Positions 9,406 to 16,177 of a DNA stretch of 64,000 bases are shown here, piece by piece (the stretch's first letter is position 1; each line of letters begins with the position of its first letter). The translations under genes and the position numbers were made by a program. This DNA is from Lachnospiraceae bacterium (GTDB lineage Bacteria; Bacillota; Clostridia; Lachnospirales; Lachnospiraceae). The notes under the pieces were generated by a model. It searched no databases. It saw only the letters and a program-made list of their open reading frames with translations, and was not told where the DNA came from. The DNA is taken from positions 128,865 to 192,864 of the forward strand of contig SVDZ01000002.1 of NCBI GenBank assembly GCA_015057625.1. The letters are read 5' to 3'.

Positions 9406-9843
9406 ATGAAGGAACTTGTATGTACGGTCACAGGCATTATCGGAGCAGGAATGACCGCATTGTTTGGAGGGTGGACAGCAGGGATGACGACATTATTAAT
9501 TTTTATGGCAGTGGATTACATTAGCGGACTTATTGTTGCAGGTGTATTCAGAAAGAGCGAAAAGACAAAGTCAGGCGGACTTGAAAGCAGAACAGGTTGG
9601 AAAGGCCTTTGCAGAAAAGGAATGACATTGGCTTTCGTTCTGATAGCTTATCGATTAGACTTGATGATTGGGTCTAATTACATTAAAGACTGCGTGTGTA
9701 TTGGCTTTGTTTTAAATGAATTAATCTCCATAGTTGAGAATGCGGGATTGATGGGGTTGCCTGTTCCGGCAGTAATTGCAAGAGCTATTGATTTACTCCA
9801 AACAAAAGCAGATGAGGGTGGTGGATTGAATGAAAATTCTTGA
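9406..9843 (+). CDS. Phage holin (Phage_holin_4_1 / TIGR01593 type)
   Basis: This 145-residue membrane protein makes the inner-membrane lesion that releases endolysin. Three to four hydrophobic segments are seen (about residues 5-35, 70-90, 95-110 and 118-130). The segment VDYISGLIVAGVFRKSEKTK and the later SRTGWKGLCRKG are characteristic of the toxin-secretion/phage-lysis holin family. An AAGGAG ribosome site precedes the ATG. The last 14 bp overlap the start of the amidase gene, so the two lysis proteins are co-translated. Confidence 0.9.
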   Translation: MKELVCTVTGIIGAGMTALFGGWTAGMTTLLIFMAVDYISGLIVAGVFRKSEKTKSGGLESRTGWKGLCRKGMTLAFVLIAYRLDLMIGSNYIKDCVCIGFVLNELISIVENAGLMGLPVPAVIARAIDLLQTKADEGGGLNENS

Positions 9844-10528
9844 AAAGATAGCGAATAAATTTAATTACCAGAAGAGTTCTATTAAAAGAAAGATTGAGTT
9901 CATAGTCGCACATTACTCAGCCGGTACAAAAGATACAACACAAAACGAGCTAGATTACTTTGCCAGGGAGAATGTAGGAGTTTCAGCTCACGACTTCGTA
10001 GACGATTTCTCGGTGGGACACTCGGTACCATATAACGATGTAGCTTTTCACTGTGGAGTGGACTATTCAAACGGAAAAGCTCCTTACTGGGGAAAGTGTA
10101 CAAACTACAATTCTATCGGAATTGAGATGTGTGCTCTAAAGGATGACAAGATTTTAGATCTAAGAAATCCTACTATCAAAAATACAATTGTTCACACAAA
10201 AGATTTAATGAAAAAGTACGGAATTGATGCTGATCATGTAGTTCGTCATTATGATGTTTGCGGAAAAGAGTGCCCGGCTCCACTAGTAAAAGATGCAGCT
10301 GCTTGGAAATGCTTCAAGTATAACTTGCAGACACCTTTCAAAGTAAAGACTACTAAAGAGGGAGTAAAAGCCTATTCTAAGATTGGCGGAGCAGTGGTAG
10401 ACAAGTTCAAGCTAGGAAAGAAGATAACGATAACAGAAGTATATCTCCAAAACGAACATCTTTATGCGAAGTCAAAAAAAGGTATATTCTTCAGGTTGAA
10501 ATATACTAAGAAATTAGTCACGAGATAA
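9830..10528 (+). CDS. N-acetylmuramoyl-L-alanine amidase (endolysin)
   Basis: This 232-residue phage lysin has an Amidase_2 catalytic domain (about residues 20-165) that cleaves the bond between muramic acid and the stem peptide. Visible zinc-site and catalytic elements are the HYSAG motif, a central HCG, NSIGIEMC, and the HYDVCGKECPAP segment carrying the late His. The C-terminal ~65 residues (from TPFKVKTTKEGVKAYSK) look like a small SH3-type wall-binding domain. It overlaps the holin gene. It has no signal peptide, so export should depend on the holin. It is the last gene of the prophage in this window. Confidence 0.93.
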   Translation: MKILEKIANKFNYQKSSIKRKIEFIVAHYSAGTKDTTQNELDYFARENVGVSAHDFVDDFSVGHSVPYNDVAFHCGVDYSNGKAPYWGKCTNYNSIGIEMCALKDDKILDLRNPTIKNTIVHTKDLMKKYGIDADHVVRHYDVCGKECPAPLVKDAAAWKCFKYNLQTPFKVKTTKEGVKAYSKIGGAVVDKFKLGKKITITEVYLQNEHLYAKSKKGIFFRLKYTKKLVTR

Positions 10529-10560
10529 ACACGAGATAATCACAAGATAACACGAGATAA
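10519..10560 (+). repeat. Four tandem 10-bp repeats at the end of the amidase gene
   Basis: CACGAGATAA occurs at 10519-10528, 10530-10539 and 10551-10560, with one variant CACAAGATAA at 10541-10550. The first copy contains the amidase stop codon; the last abuts the terminator stem. The function is unknown. The position close to the prophage end suggests recombination or packaging sites, or a simple duplication. Confidence 0.75.
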
Positions 10561-10590
10561 GGCACCGGGAATAATCCTAGTGCCTTTTTT
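10561..10590 (+). terminator. Intrinsic terminator of the prophage lysis genes
   Basis: GGCACCGGGA (10561-10570) pairs with TCCTAGTGCC (10575-10584), with one mismatch and one G-T pair, around an ATAA loop. Six T residues follow. Confidence 0.85.
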
Positions 10591-10598
10591 GTGTCAAA

Positions 10599-10638
10599 AA
10601 AAGTTGCAAAAAAGTTGCATTTTGTGTTAAAAGTTGCA
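10599..10638 (+). repeat. Three direct repeats, candidate integrase arm-type sites
   Basis: AAAAGTTGCA occurs at 10599-10608, 10610-10619 and 10629-10638, about 105 bp inside the attachment core. Short direct repeats at this distance from the crossover are what tyrosine integrases bind with their N-terminal domains. The role is inferred from position; no integrase gene is inside the window. Confidence 0.5.
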
Positions 10639-10742
10639 TAATTAACATTAAAATTAAAGAATTGACAATATTATAATAAGGAAGAAAAACCAATAAATTA
10701 AGAGAATCCTTGTTTTATGGGGATTTGTTAATTTTACCTTAA

Positions 10743-10767
10743 ATGGGTTCAAGTCCCATCGTCTGCA
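10743..10767 (+). other. Distal prophage attachment site: orphan 3' end of a tRNA gene
   Basis: Bases 10743-10759 form a T-arm (ATGGG, loop TTCAAGT, CCCAT). Bases 10760-10766 (CGTCTGC) would be the 3' acceptor strand, followed by discriminator A. There is no D-arm, anticodon arm or 5' acceptor upstream, so this is not a working tRNA. A displaced 3' tRNA end beside phage lysis genes is the signature of integration into a tRNA gene. The intact copy should lie at the other prophage end. The T-arm equals that of the tRNA-Leu at 11048, so the target may be another leucine tRNA whose 5' end would read GCAGACG. Confidence 0.8.
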
Positions 10768-10769
10768 TC

Positions 10770-10801
10770 AAAGAGTCCTTACTTTTTAGGGACTCTTTTT
10801 T
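10770..10801 (+). terminator. Intrinsic terminator after the tRNA 3' remnant
   Basis: AAAGAGTCC (10770-10778) pairs with GGACTCTTT (10790-10798), followed by a T run. It was presumably the terminator of the tRNA gene before prophage insertion, and now marks the host side of the junction. Confidence 0.8.
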
Positions 10802-10802
10802 G

Positions 10803-10837
10803 TTTCATAGGAAAGTTCTTTGAACTTCCCCATGAAA
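10803..10837. repeat. Hairpin repeat of the TTTCATA...ATGAAA type
   Basis: TTTCATAGGAAAGTTC faces GAACTTCCCCATGAAA across a 3-base loop, with two mismatches. A degenerate left half (TTTCATAGGAAAGTT) recurs at 33247-33261, and a related longer palindrome lies at 11173-11225. It is probably an interspersed hairpin element of this genome. Confidence 0.55.
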
Positions 10838-10844
10838 TAAAAAT

Positions 10845-10872
10845 GCTCCGCAAGGATGCGCAGCTCGCGGAG
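10845..10872. repeat. GC-rich inverted repeat in an AT-rich spacer
   Basis: CTCCGC (10845-10850) and GCGGAG (10867-10872) flank a 16-base segment containing GATGCGCAGC. Its GC content contrasts with the surrounding spacer. It lies next to the hairpin repeat at 10803-10837. No function is visible. Confidence 0.45.
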
Positions 10873-10987
10873 ATGTATTTATGTTAGACAGATTCACAAA
10901 ATTCCATCAAGAATTTCAAGAGAATACTTAAATATTGGGGGTATAAAAAGAAATTAGAAAAATATCAAAAATAAATTAAAAAAAGTG

Positions 10988-11016
10988 TTGACATATTTTG
11001 ATAATGCTGATAATAT
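10988..11016 (+). promoter_or_regulatory. Promoter of tRNA-Leu
   Basis: A perfect -35 TTGACA (10988-10993), a 17-bp spacer and a -10 TAATAT (11011-11016) lie 32 bp before the tRNA. This is the strongest consensus promoter in the window. Confidence 0.85.
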
Positions 11017-11047
11017 ATATCTTGCGTCAAGCAAAACAGTGATGCAT

Positions 11048-11131
11048 GCGGAAGTGTCGGAACTGGCAGACGAGCAAGACTAAGGATCTTGTGCTGGCAA
11101 CAGCGTGTGGGTTCAAGTCCCATCTTCCGCA
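11048..11131 (+). tRNA. tRNA-Leu (anticodon AAG)
   Basis: The 7-bp acceptor stem GCGGAAG / CTTCCGC spans 11048-11054 and 11124-11130, with discriminator A at 11131. The anticodon stem CAAGA/TCTTG encloses the loop CTAAGGA, giving anticodon AAG (reads CUU and, if deaminated to inosine, other CUN codons). A long variable arm (TGCTGGCAACAGCGT) marks a class II tRNA. The T-arm is GTGGG TTCAAGT CCCAT. CCA is not encoded. Confidence 0.95.
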
Positions 11132-11138
11132 TTGAAAA

Positions 11139-11174
11139 GAAAGACCTAGGAAATAATCCTAGGTCTTTCTTTTT
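11139..11174 (+). terminator. Intrinsic terminator of tRNA-Leu
   Basis: The 13-bp stem GAAAGACCTAGGA (11139-11151) / TCCTAGGTCTTTC (11157-11169) has loop AATAA and is followed by five T residues. Confidence 0.9.
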
Positions 11175-11225
11175 CATACCGAGGAGTCCCTTGAACCCAT
11201 GGGTTCAAGGTCTCCTCGGTATGAA
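11173..11225. repeat. 53-bp near-perfect palindrome
   Basis: TTCATACCGAGGAG (11173-11186) is mirrored by CTCCTCGGTATGAA (11212-11225). The inner part CCTTGAACCC / GGGTTCAAGG continues the pairing almost to the centre, with one mismatch and one extra base. There is no coding role. It shares the outer TTCATA...TATGAA frame with the hairpin at 10803-10837. Confidence 0.75.
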
Positions 11226-11428
11226 TGTCTCGTCGGTCGGTTCGGTGGGAAAAAGGTCGGCACAAAAATGGTCCATAAGCCCTTTTTTTTATACACTTTT
11301 TTGTGGTATCAAAATAGAAATTGTGGTAAGATACTTATATAAAGTTGGGGCTTTACGCCATTTTGGAATGGAGCCTTCGACGAACTTGGATTCTTGGAGA
11401 GAGCATTCTTGATTGTGAGGTGAACGGA

Positions 11429-12436
11429 TTGAATATTAGAGAACAATCAGAAGCAATTGAAAAGCAGATATTGAGTCCTTATGCTGCACTCAGCTGTAAC
11501 AGTCAGGGAAGGGACCGAGAAGAAGAACAGTGTGATATGAGAACCATTTATCAGAGAGACAGGGACAGGATTATACACTGTAAGGCTTTCAGAAGATTAA
11601 AACATAAAACACAGGTTTTTTTGGCTCCTCAGGGTGACCACTACAGGACCCGCCTGACACATACTCTTGAGGTGGCACAGATTGCCAGATCTATTTCAAA
11701 AGCTCTCAGACTTAATGAAGATTTGACTGAAGCAATAGCCCTCGGACATGACCTTGGACATACTCCTTTTGGACATGCAGGAGAGGACGCGCTCAATCAG
11801 GTTTGTTCATTTGGATTTAAACATTATGAACAGAGCATCAGAGTAGTTGAAGTTTTAGAAAATGCAGGAGAGGGACTTAATCTTACAAAAGAAGTCAGAG
11901 ATGGAATACTTAATCACAAGACTTCTGGTAATCCGTCTACATTGGAGGGACAGGTAGTCAGACTGTCTGATAAGATAGCGTATATAAATCATGATATAGA
12001 TGATGCCATTAGAGGGCATATTATTACAGAGGATGATATTCCCGATAAGTACAGTTCAGTACTTGGTGATACTACTAAAAAAAGACTGGATACTTTGATT
12101 AGAGATATTGTTATGAACAGTAAAGAAAAGTCTGAGATTCTTATGTCTGAAGAGGTTGAAAAGGCAATGATGGAACTTAGGGTTTTTATGTTTGAATATG
12201 TATATACTAATCCTAAAGCGAAGGCAGAGGAAATTAAGGCAAAAGAGATGATTAAACAGTTGTTTGGTTATTATATGAAACATATTGATGAATTGCCAAA
12301 TGAGTTTATTTATCTCATTAACGAGAGAGGACAGGGAGAAGAGAGAAGTGTCTGTGATTATATCGCAGGCATGAGTGATCAGTATTCTGTCGAGAAGTTT
12401 AAAGAGATTTATGTGCCGAAGGCTTGGAAGTTTTAA
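11429..12436 (+). CDS. dgt: Deoxyguanosinetriphosphate triphosphohydrolase-like HD protein
   Basis: This 335-residue cytoplasmic HD-domain enzyme hydrolyses dNTPs to the deoxynucleoside and triphosphate. The metal ligands are visible: H78 in RTRLTHTLEVAQ, H107-D108 in GHDLGHTPFGH, and the late Asp in LSDKIAYINHDIDD. The length matches the short Firmicute Dgt form. I chose the TTG at 11429 because GAGGTG lies six bases upstream and MNIREQSEAIEKQ resembles the family N-terminus; a longer in-frame ATG at 11345 has no ribosome site. It heads a tight run with dnaG (22-bp gap), rpoD, trmK and a nucleoside kinase, a common clostridial order. Confidence 0.93.
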   Translation: MNIREQSEAIEKQILSPYAALSCNSQGRDREEEQCDMRTIYQRDRDRIIHCKAFRRLKHKTQVFLAPQGDHYRTRLTHTLEVAQIARSISKALRLNEDLTEAIALGHDLGHTPFGHAGEDALNQVCSFGFKHYEQSIRVVEVLENAGEGLNLTKEVRDGILNHKTSGNPSTLEGQVVRLSDKIAYINHDIDDAIRGHIITEDDIPDKYSSVLGDTTKKRLDTLIRDIVMNSKEKSEILMSEEVEKAMMELRVFMFEYVYTNPKAKAEEIKAKEMIKQLFGYYMKHIDELPNEFIYLINERGQGEERSVCDYIAGMSDQYSVEKFKEIYVPKAWKF

Positions 12437-12458
12437 TTTATAATGAAGGGACGATAAT

Positions 12459-14216
12459 ATGTTTTTTCCGGATGAATTAATAGAAGACATTAGAATGAAA
12501 AATGATATCGTAGATGTCATTGGTGGATATGTAAAACTCAAGAAACAGGGAAGTACCTATTTTGGACTGTGTCCGTTTCACAATGAAAAATCACCGTCAT
12601 TTTCGGTGACGCCTTCCAAGCAGATGTATTACTGCTTCGGATGTGGCGAAGGTGGAAATGTAATCACCTTCATTATGAAGTACGAGAATTACAGTTTCGT
12701 GGAAGCGGTCGAGATGCTTGCAGAGAAAGCAGGCGTGGAGCTTCCAAAGGCCGAGTACTCAAAAGAAGCAAAAGAGCGAGCAGACTTGAGAAAGGCGATT
12801 CTGGAGGCAAATAAAGAGGCTGCCAAGTATTACTACCATATGTTGAAAACAGAACATGGAAGTATGGCATACAGATACCTCAGGGGAAGAGATTTGTCAG
12901 ATGAGACTATCACAAGATTTGGCCTTGGATATTCAGATAAAGTTAGCAGCGATTTATACGCATATATGAAAAATAAAGGATTTCAGGATAATATCCTAAA
13001 GGAGACAGGACTTTTTACTTACGACGAGAGAGGTGTGGTTGATAAGTTTTTTAACAGAGTTATGTTTCCTATTATGGACGTAAACAACAGGGTTATTGCT
13101 TTTGGCGGAAGAGTTATGGGAGACGGAAAACCGAAATATCTCAATTCTCCTGAAACAAAAGTTTTTGATAAGAGTAGGAACTTGTATGGACTCAATGTGG
13201 CTAGAACCTCTAGGAAAAACTATCTTTTGATATGTGAGGGGTACATGGATGTGATATCTTTGCATCAGGCAGGTTTTAATAACGCTGTTGCAGCCCTTGG
13301 AACATCCTTTACATCAGGACATGCATCATTGATAAAAAGATACGCAAAAGAAGTGGTTCTTACATTTGACAGCGACGAGGCAGGAAAGAAGGCTGCCATG
13401 AGAGCAATCCCTATACTAAAGGGGGCAGGCATTGCGGTAAAGGTTCTTGATATGAAACCGTACAAAGATCCGGATGAGTTTATCAAGGCGTTAGGACCAC
13501 AGGCTTATGAGGAGAGAATCAATAATGCCACAAACTATTTCGTGTTTGAAGTGGGGCAGATAATGCAACAATATGATCTTACTGATCCCCAGGGTAAAAC
13601 GGATTTTCACAATCAGGTGGCGCAGATGCTTTTAGAATTTCCCGATGAGATTGAGCGAATCAATTATATAGAAGCGGTATCGGGAATTTATGGAATACCA
13701 AAAGATGCCCTTGACAAATTAGTAAAAAGGAAGGCGTTAACTTACACGCCGGGAAGTGAGAAGACGAAGAGTCCTGAAGAAATCAACAAAGTTAAAAAAA
13801 TAGCGGAAGACGGTACGCTCAAAGCACAAAAAATACTTATAACATGGATTATAGAGGAACCGGAATTGTTTAGTGTTGTGAGCGAGTATATTTCCCCTGA
13901 AGACTTTGTAGATCCTTTTTACCGCGAAGTGGCAGAAATATTTTGGAAACAACTGAAGAACGGAGAGGTTAATCCTGCAAAGATAATAGATCATTTCGTC
14001 AGCGAGGAAGAACACAAAAAAGCGGCGGGATTATTTAATTCACCTTTGAGCGATAAATTGACGTTGAGTGAGAAAGAGAGAGCACTCAATGATACAATTT
14101 TAAAAATAAAGAAGAACAGTTTGGATTATCAGGCGGCAAATGCCAAAGATATAGCACAGATGCAAAAGATTATTGTGGAACAGACTAAACTGCAAAAGAT
14201 TTATATCAGATTGTAG
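12459..14216 (+). CDS. dnaG: DNA primase
   Basis: This 585-residue primase makes RNA primers for replication. The N-terminal CHC2 zinc-binding domain has ligands C38, H41, C59 and C62. The catalytic core has the TOPRIM Glu in CEGYMD (about residue 260) and the Asp pair in TFDSDEAGKKA (about 304). A C-terminal helicase-binding domain (about 430-585) completes the protein; the final segment is Lys-rich. Length and domain order are normal. It lies between dgt and rpoD, the conserved macromolecular-synthesis arrangement. Confidence 0.97.
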   Translation: MFFPDELIEDIRMKNDIVDVIGGYVKLKKQGSTYFGLCPFHNEKSPSFSVTPSKQMYYCFGCGEGGNVITFIMKYENYSFVEAVEMLAEKAGVELPKAEYSKEAKERADLRKAILEANKEAAKYYYHMLKTEHGSMAYRYLRGRDLSDETITRFGLGYSDKVSSDLYAYMKNKGFQDNILKETGLFTYDERGVVDKFFNRVMFPIMDVNNRVIAFGGRVMGDGKPKYLNSPETKVFDKSRNLYGLNVARTSRKNYLLICEGYMDVISLHQAGFNNAVAALGTSFTSGHASLIKRYAKEVVLTFDSDEAGKKAAMRAIPILKGAGIAVKVLDMKPYKDPDEFIKALGPQAYEERINNATNYFVFEVGQIMQQYDLTDPQGKTDFHNQVAQMLLEFPDEIERINYIEAVSGIYGIPKDALDKLVKRKALTYTPGSEKTKSPEEINKVKKIAEDGTLKAQKILITWIIEEPELFSVVSEYISPEDFVDPFYREVAEIFWKQLKNGEVNPAKIIDHFVSEEEHKKAAGLFNSPLSDKLTLSEKERALNDTILKIKKNSLDYQAANAKDIAQMQKIIVEQTKLQKIYIRL

Positions 14217-14255
14217 TTGTAGTTCGAACAGTTAAAATAAGAGTCGGAGGCGCTT

Positions 14256-15473
14256 ATGGGTAGGAAAAAGAAAGAAACGGAAATGGTTAAAGAAATTGAG
14301 AACTCAGAAGTTGAAGAAACTGTCGAAATGGATGATTATGAATTCGAACATATGAAACCTCAGGAAGAGGAATTGCTTGAGATTGAGGAAGAGTTCGAAG
14401 ATGACGAAAGTGATTCTTATGATTTCGACGGCGAAATAGCCAATATCGAAGTTGGAGATTCGGTAAAGATGTATCTGCGTGCAATTGGTCAGTACAAATT
14501 ACTTGATGCCAACGAAGAAGTTGAACTCGCAAAGAAAATTGAGAAGGGAAAGTTTGCGCGAATTTTCCTTGAAAAAGCAGATGGAATTGAATCGGAATAC
14601 ACACTTGAATATGATCAGGGCGGAGAAATTATGGATTATATCAAGGAAACATTTGGGGACAATCCTATTCCGGAAAAGATTAAGAAGGGTAAAAAACTCA
14701 CAGAGAAAGACAAAAAAGAACTTGTGGGTTATACTCTTGAGGGTGAGGATGCAAAACGTCAGCTTGTAAATGCAAATCTGCGTCTTGTGGTAAATAACGC
14801 AAAAAAATACAAATCAAATAAGACCATGACTTTCCTGGATTTGATTCAAGAAGGAAATATCGGTCTTATGAAGACGGCGGATAAGTTTGATTACAGAATG
14901 GGACACAGGTTCAGTACCTATGCTACATGGTGGATAAAACAGGCTATCACCAGATCTCTTATGGATCAGGACAGAAATATCAGAATTCCTGTTCATTTAC
15001 AGGAATCTTTATCAAAGTTAAATAAAGCTTCAAAGAAACTGATTCAGGAACTCGACAGAGATCCGTCTGTTGAAGAGGTTGCAAAAGAAGCAGAGATGTC
15101 TCTCTCAAAAGCTAAAGAATTGTACAGATATATGCAGGATACAGAGTCTTTGGACAAGCCTGTGGGAGAGGAAGAAGATACTAACAGAGGGACACTTATC
15201 TCAGATGAAAAAGCGGTTATGCCGGATGAAAATGCGGTTAATATCGGTTTGCATGATGATCTTGAGAGGATTATGGAGACTCTTGATGTCAGAGAGAAGA
15301 AGATTATTTCAGAGCGTAACGGCTGGAATGATGGCAAAATCAAGACTCTTGAGGAGATAGGTGAAGAACTGGGAATAACAAGAGAAAGAGTAAGACAGAT
15401 AGAATCAAGAGCAATGCGCAAACTTAAAAACAAAGCGTACAGAATGGATTTGGAGTCTTATTTGAAGGATTAG
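14256..15473 (+). CDS. rpoD: RNA polymerase sigma factor, RpoD-like (divergent)
   Basis: This 405-residue sigma-70 family factor sits at the canonical rpoD place after dnaG. An acidic N-terminus (residues 1-65, Glu/Asp-rich) replaces a normal region 1.1. Region 1.2 is DSVKMYLRAIGQYKLL. An unusual ~65-residue charged stretch (about 100-165) precedes region 2. Region 2 keeps FLDLIQEGN and FSTYATWWIKQAITRS but reads LVVNNAKKY and DQDRNIRIPVH where primary factors have SIAKRY and DQARTIRIPVH. Region 4.2 keeps ITRERVRQIE but lacks the usual LRFGLDDG and RHPSRS signatures. It is intact and plausibly functional; whether it is the sole primary sigma factor is open. Confidence 0.85.
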   Translation: MGRKKKETEMVKEIENSEVEETVEMDDYEFEHMKPQEEELLEIEEEFEDDESDSYDFDGEIANIEVGDSVKMYLRAIGQYKLLDANEEVELAKKIEKGKFARIFLEKADGIESEYTLEYDQGGEIMDYIKETFGDNPIPEKIKKGKKLTEKDKKELVGYTLEGEDAKRQLVNANLRLVVNNAKKYKSNKTMTFLDLIQEGNIGLMKTADKFDYRMGHRFSTYATWWIKQAITRSLMDQDRNIRIPVHLQESLSKLNKASKKLIQELDRDPSVEEVAKEAEMSLSKAKELYRYMQDTESLDKPVGEEEDTNRGTLISDEKAVMPDENAVNIGLHDDLERIMETLDVREKKIISERNGWNDGKIKTLEEIGEELGITRERVRQIESRAMRKLKNKAYRMDLESYLKD

Positions 15474-15478
15474 CATAA

Positions 15479-16177
15479 ATGAAATTATCAAAGAGACTTG
15501 AAGCAGTTGCAAATATGATATCGCCGGGAGGCGTCATAGCAGATATAGGAACAGACCATGGGTATGTTCCTATTTATCTTATAGAAAAAGGGATGTTCGA
15601 AAAAGCCTATGCGGCAGACATTAACAAAGGTCCCATAGAGCGGGCAGAAGAACATATCAGAGAATGTGGATTGTCAGATAAGATTACTACGGTACTCAGC
15701 AATGGTATGGAAAAACTTGGCGGAAAAAACATCAACAAAGTTATTATAGCCGGAATGGGAGGAGAATTAATCTGTAAAATTCTTGATAATTCCCCGATTA
15801 TAAGCGAACTTGATGAGATGGTTTTGTCGCCTCATTCGGACATTTACAAAGTGAGAAAAAAAATACTCGAAAAGAATTTTAGAATTGCCGATGAGAAAAT
15901 GATTAAGGATGCAGGGAAGTACTACATAATTATCAATACTGTAAAATGTAAAGATAGAGATGAGTATGATGAATTTGAGCTCATGTACGGCAGAAAATTA
16001 TTCGAGAATAAAGATAAGATATTTTTTGAATATCTTACAGGCAAACTTGATAAATATAATAGTATATTGGATGGACTTGGAAACACGGAATCTGCAAATG
16101 TCAAAAAGGAAGAATTGGCAATCAAAATCAGAAATTGTCAAAAGGCCATCAATAAGTTGAAAGGAAATGAAATATGA
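15479..16177 (+). CDS. trmK: tRNA (adenine(22)-N1)-methyltransferase
   Basis: This 232-residue SAM-dependent methyltransferase modifies A22 of bacterial tRNAs. Motif I is IADIGTDHGYVPIYL (about residues 20-34) and the later VIIAGMGGELI is the family's catalytic-site neighbour. A helical C-terminal region (about 165-232) matches the coiled-coil extension of TrmK (YqfN). It starts 5 bp after rpoD and overlaps the next gene by 4 bp. In many Firmicutes a DUF34/Nif3 gene follows trmK; here a nucleoside kinase does. Confidence 0.92.
   Translation: MKLSKRLEAVANMISPGGVIADIGTDHGYVPIYLIEKGMFEKAYAADINKGPIERAEEHIRECGLSDKITTVLSNGMEKLGGKNINKVIIAGMGGELICKILDNSPIISELDEMVLSPHSDIYKVRKKILEKNFRIADEKMIKDAGKYYIIINTVKCKDRDEYDEFELMYGRKLFENKDKIFFEYLTGKLDKYNSILDGLGNTESANVKKEELAIKIRNCQKAINKLKGNEI

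Noticed and set aside
10743..10767. Functional tRNA gene
   Set aside because: Only the T-arm and 3' acceptor strand are present; no D-arm, anticodon arm or 5' strand lies upstream.
11345..11428. N-terminal extension of Dgt from the ATG at 11345
   Set aside because: There is no ribosome site, the residues do not match the family, and a well-spaced TTG start exists at 11429.
14479..15360. Alternative-frame reading frames of about 96 codons inside rpoD
   Set aside because: They lie wholly within a well-supported gene, lack ribosome sites and show no family resemblance.
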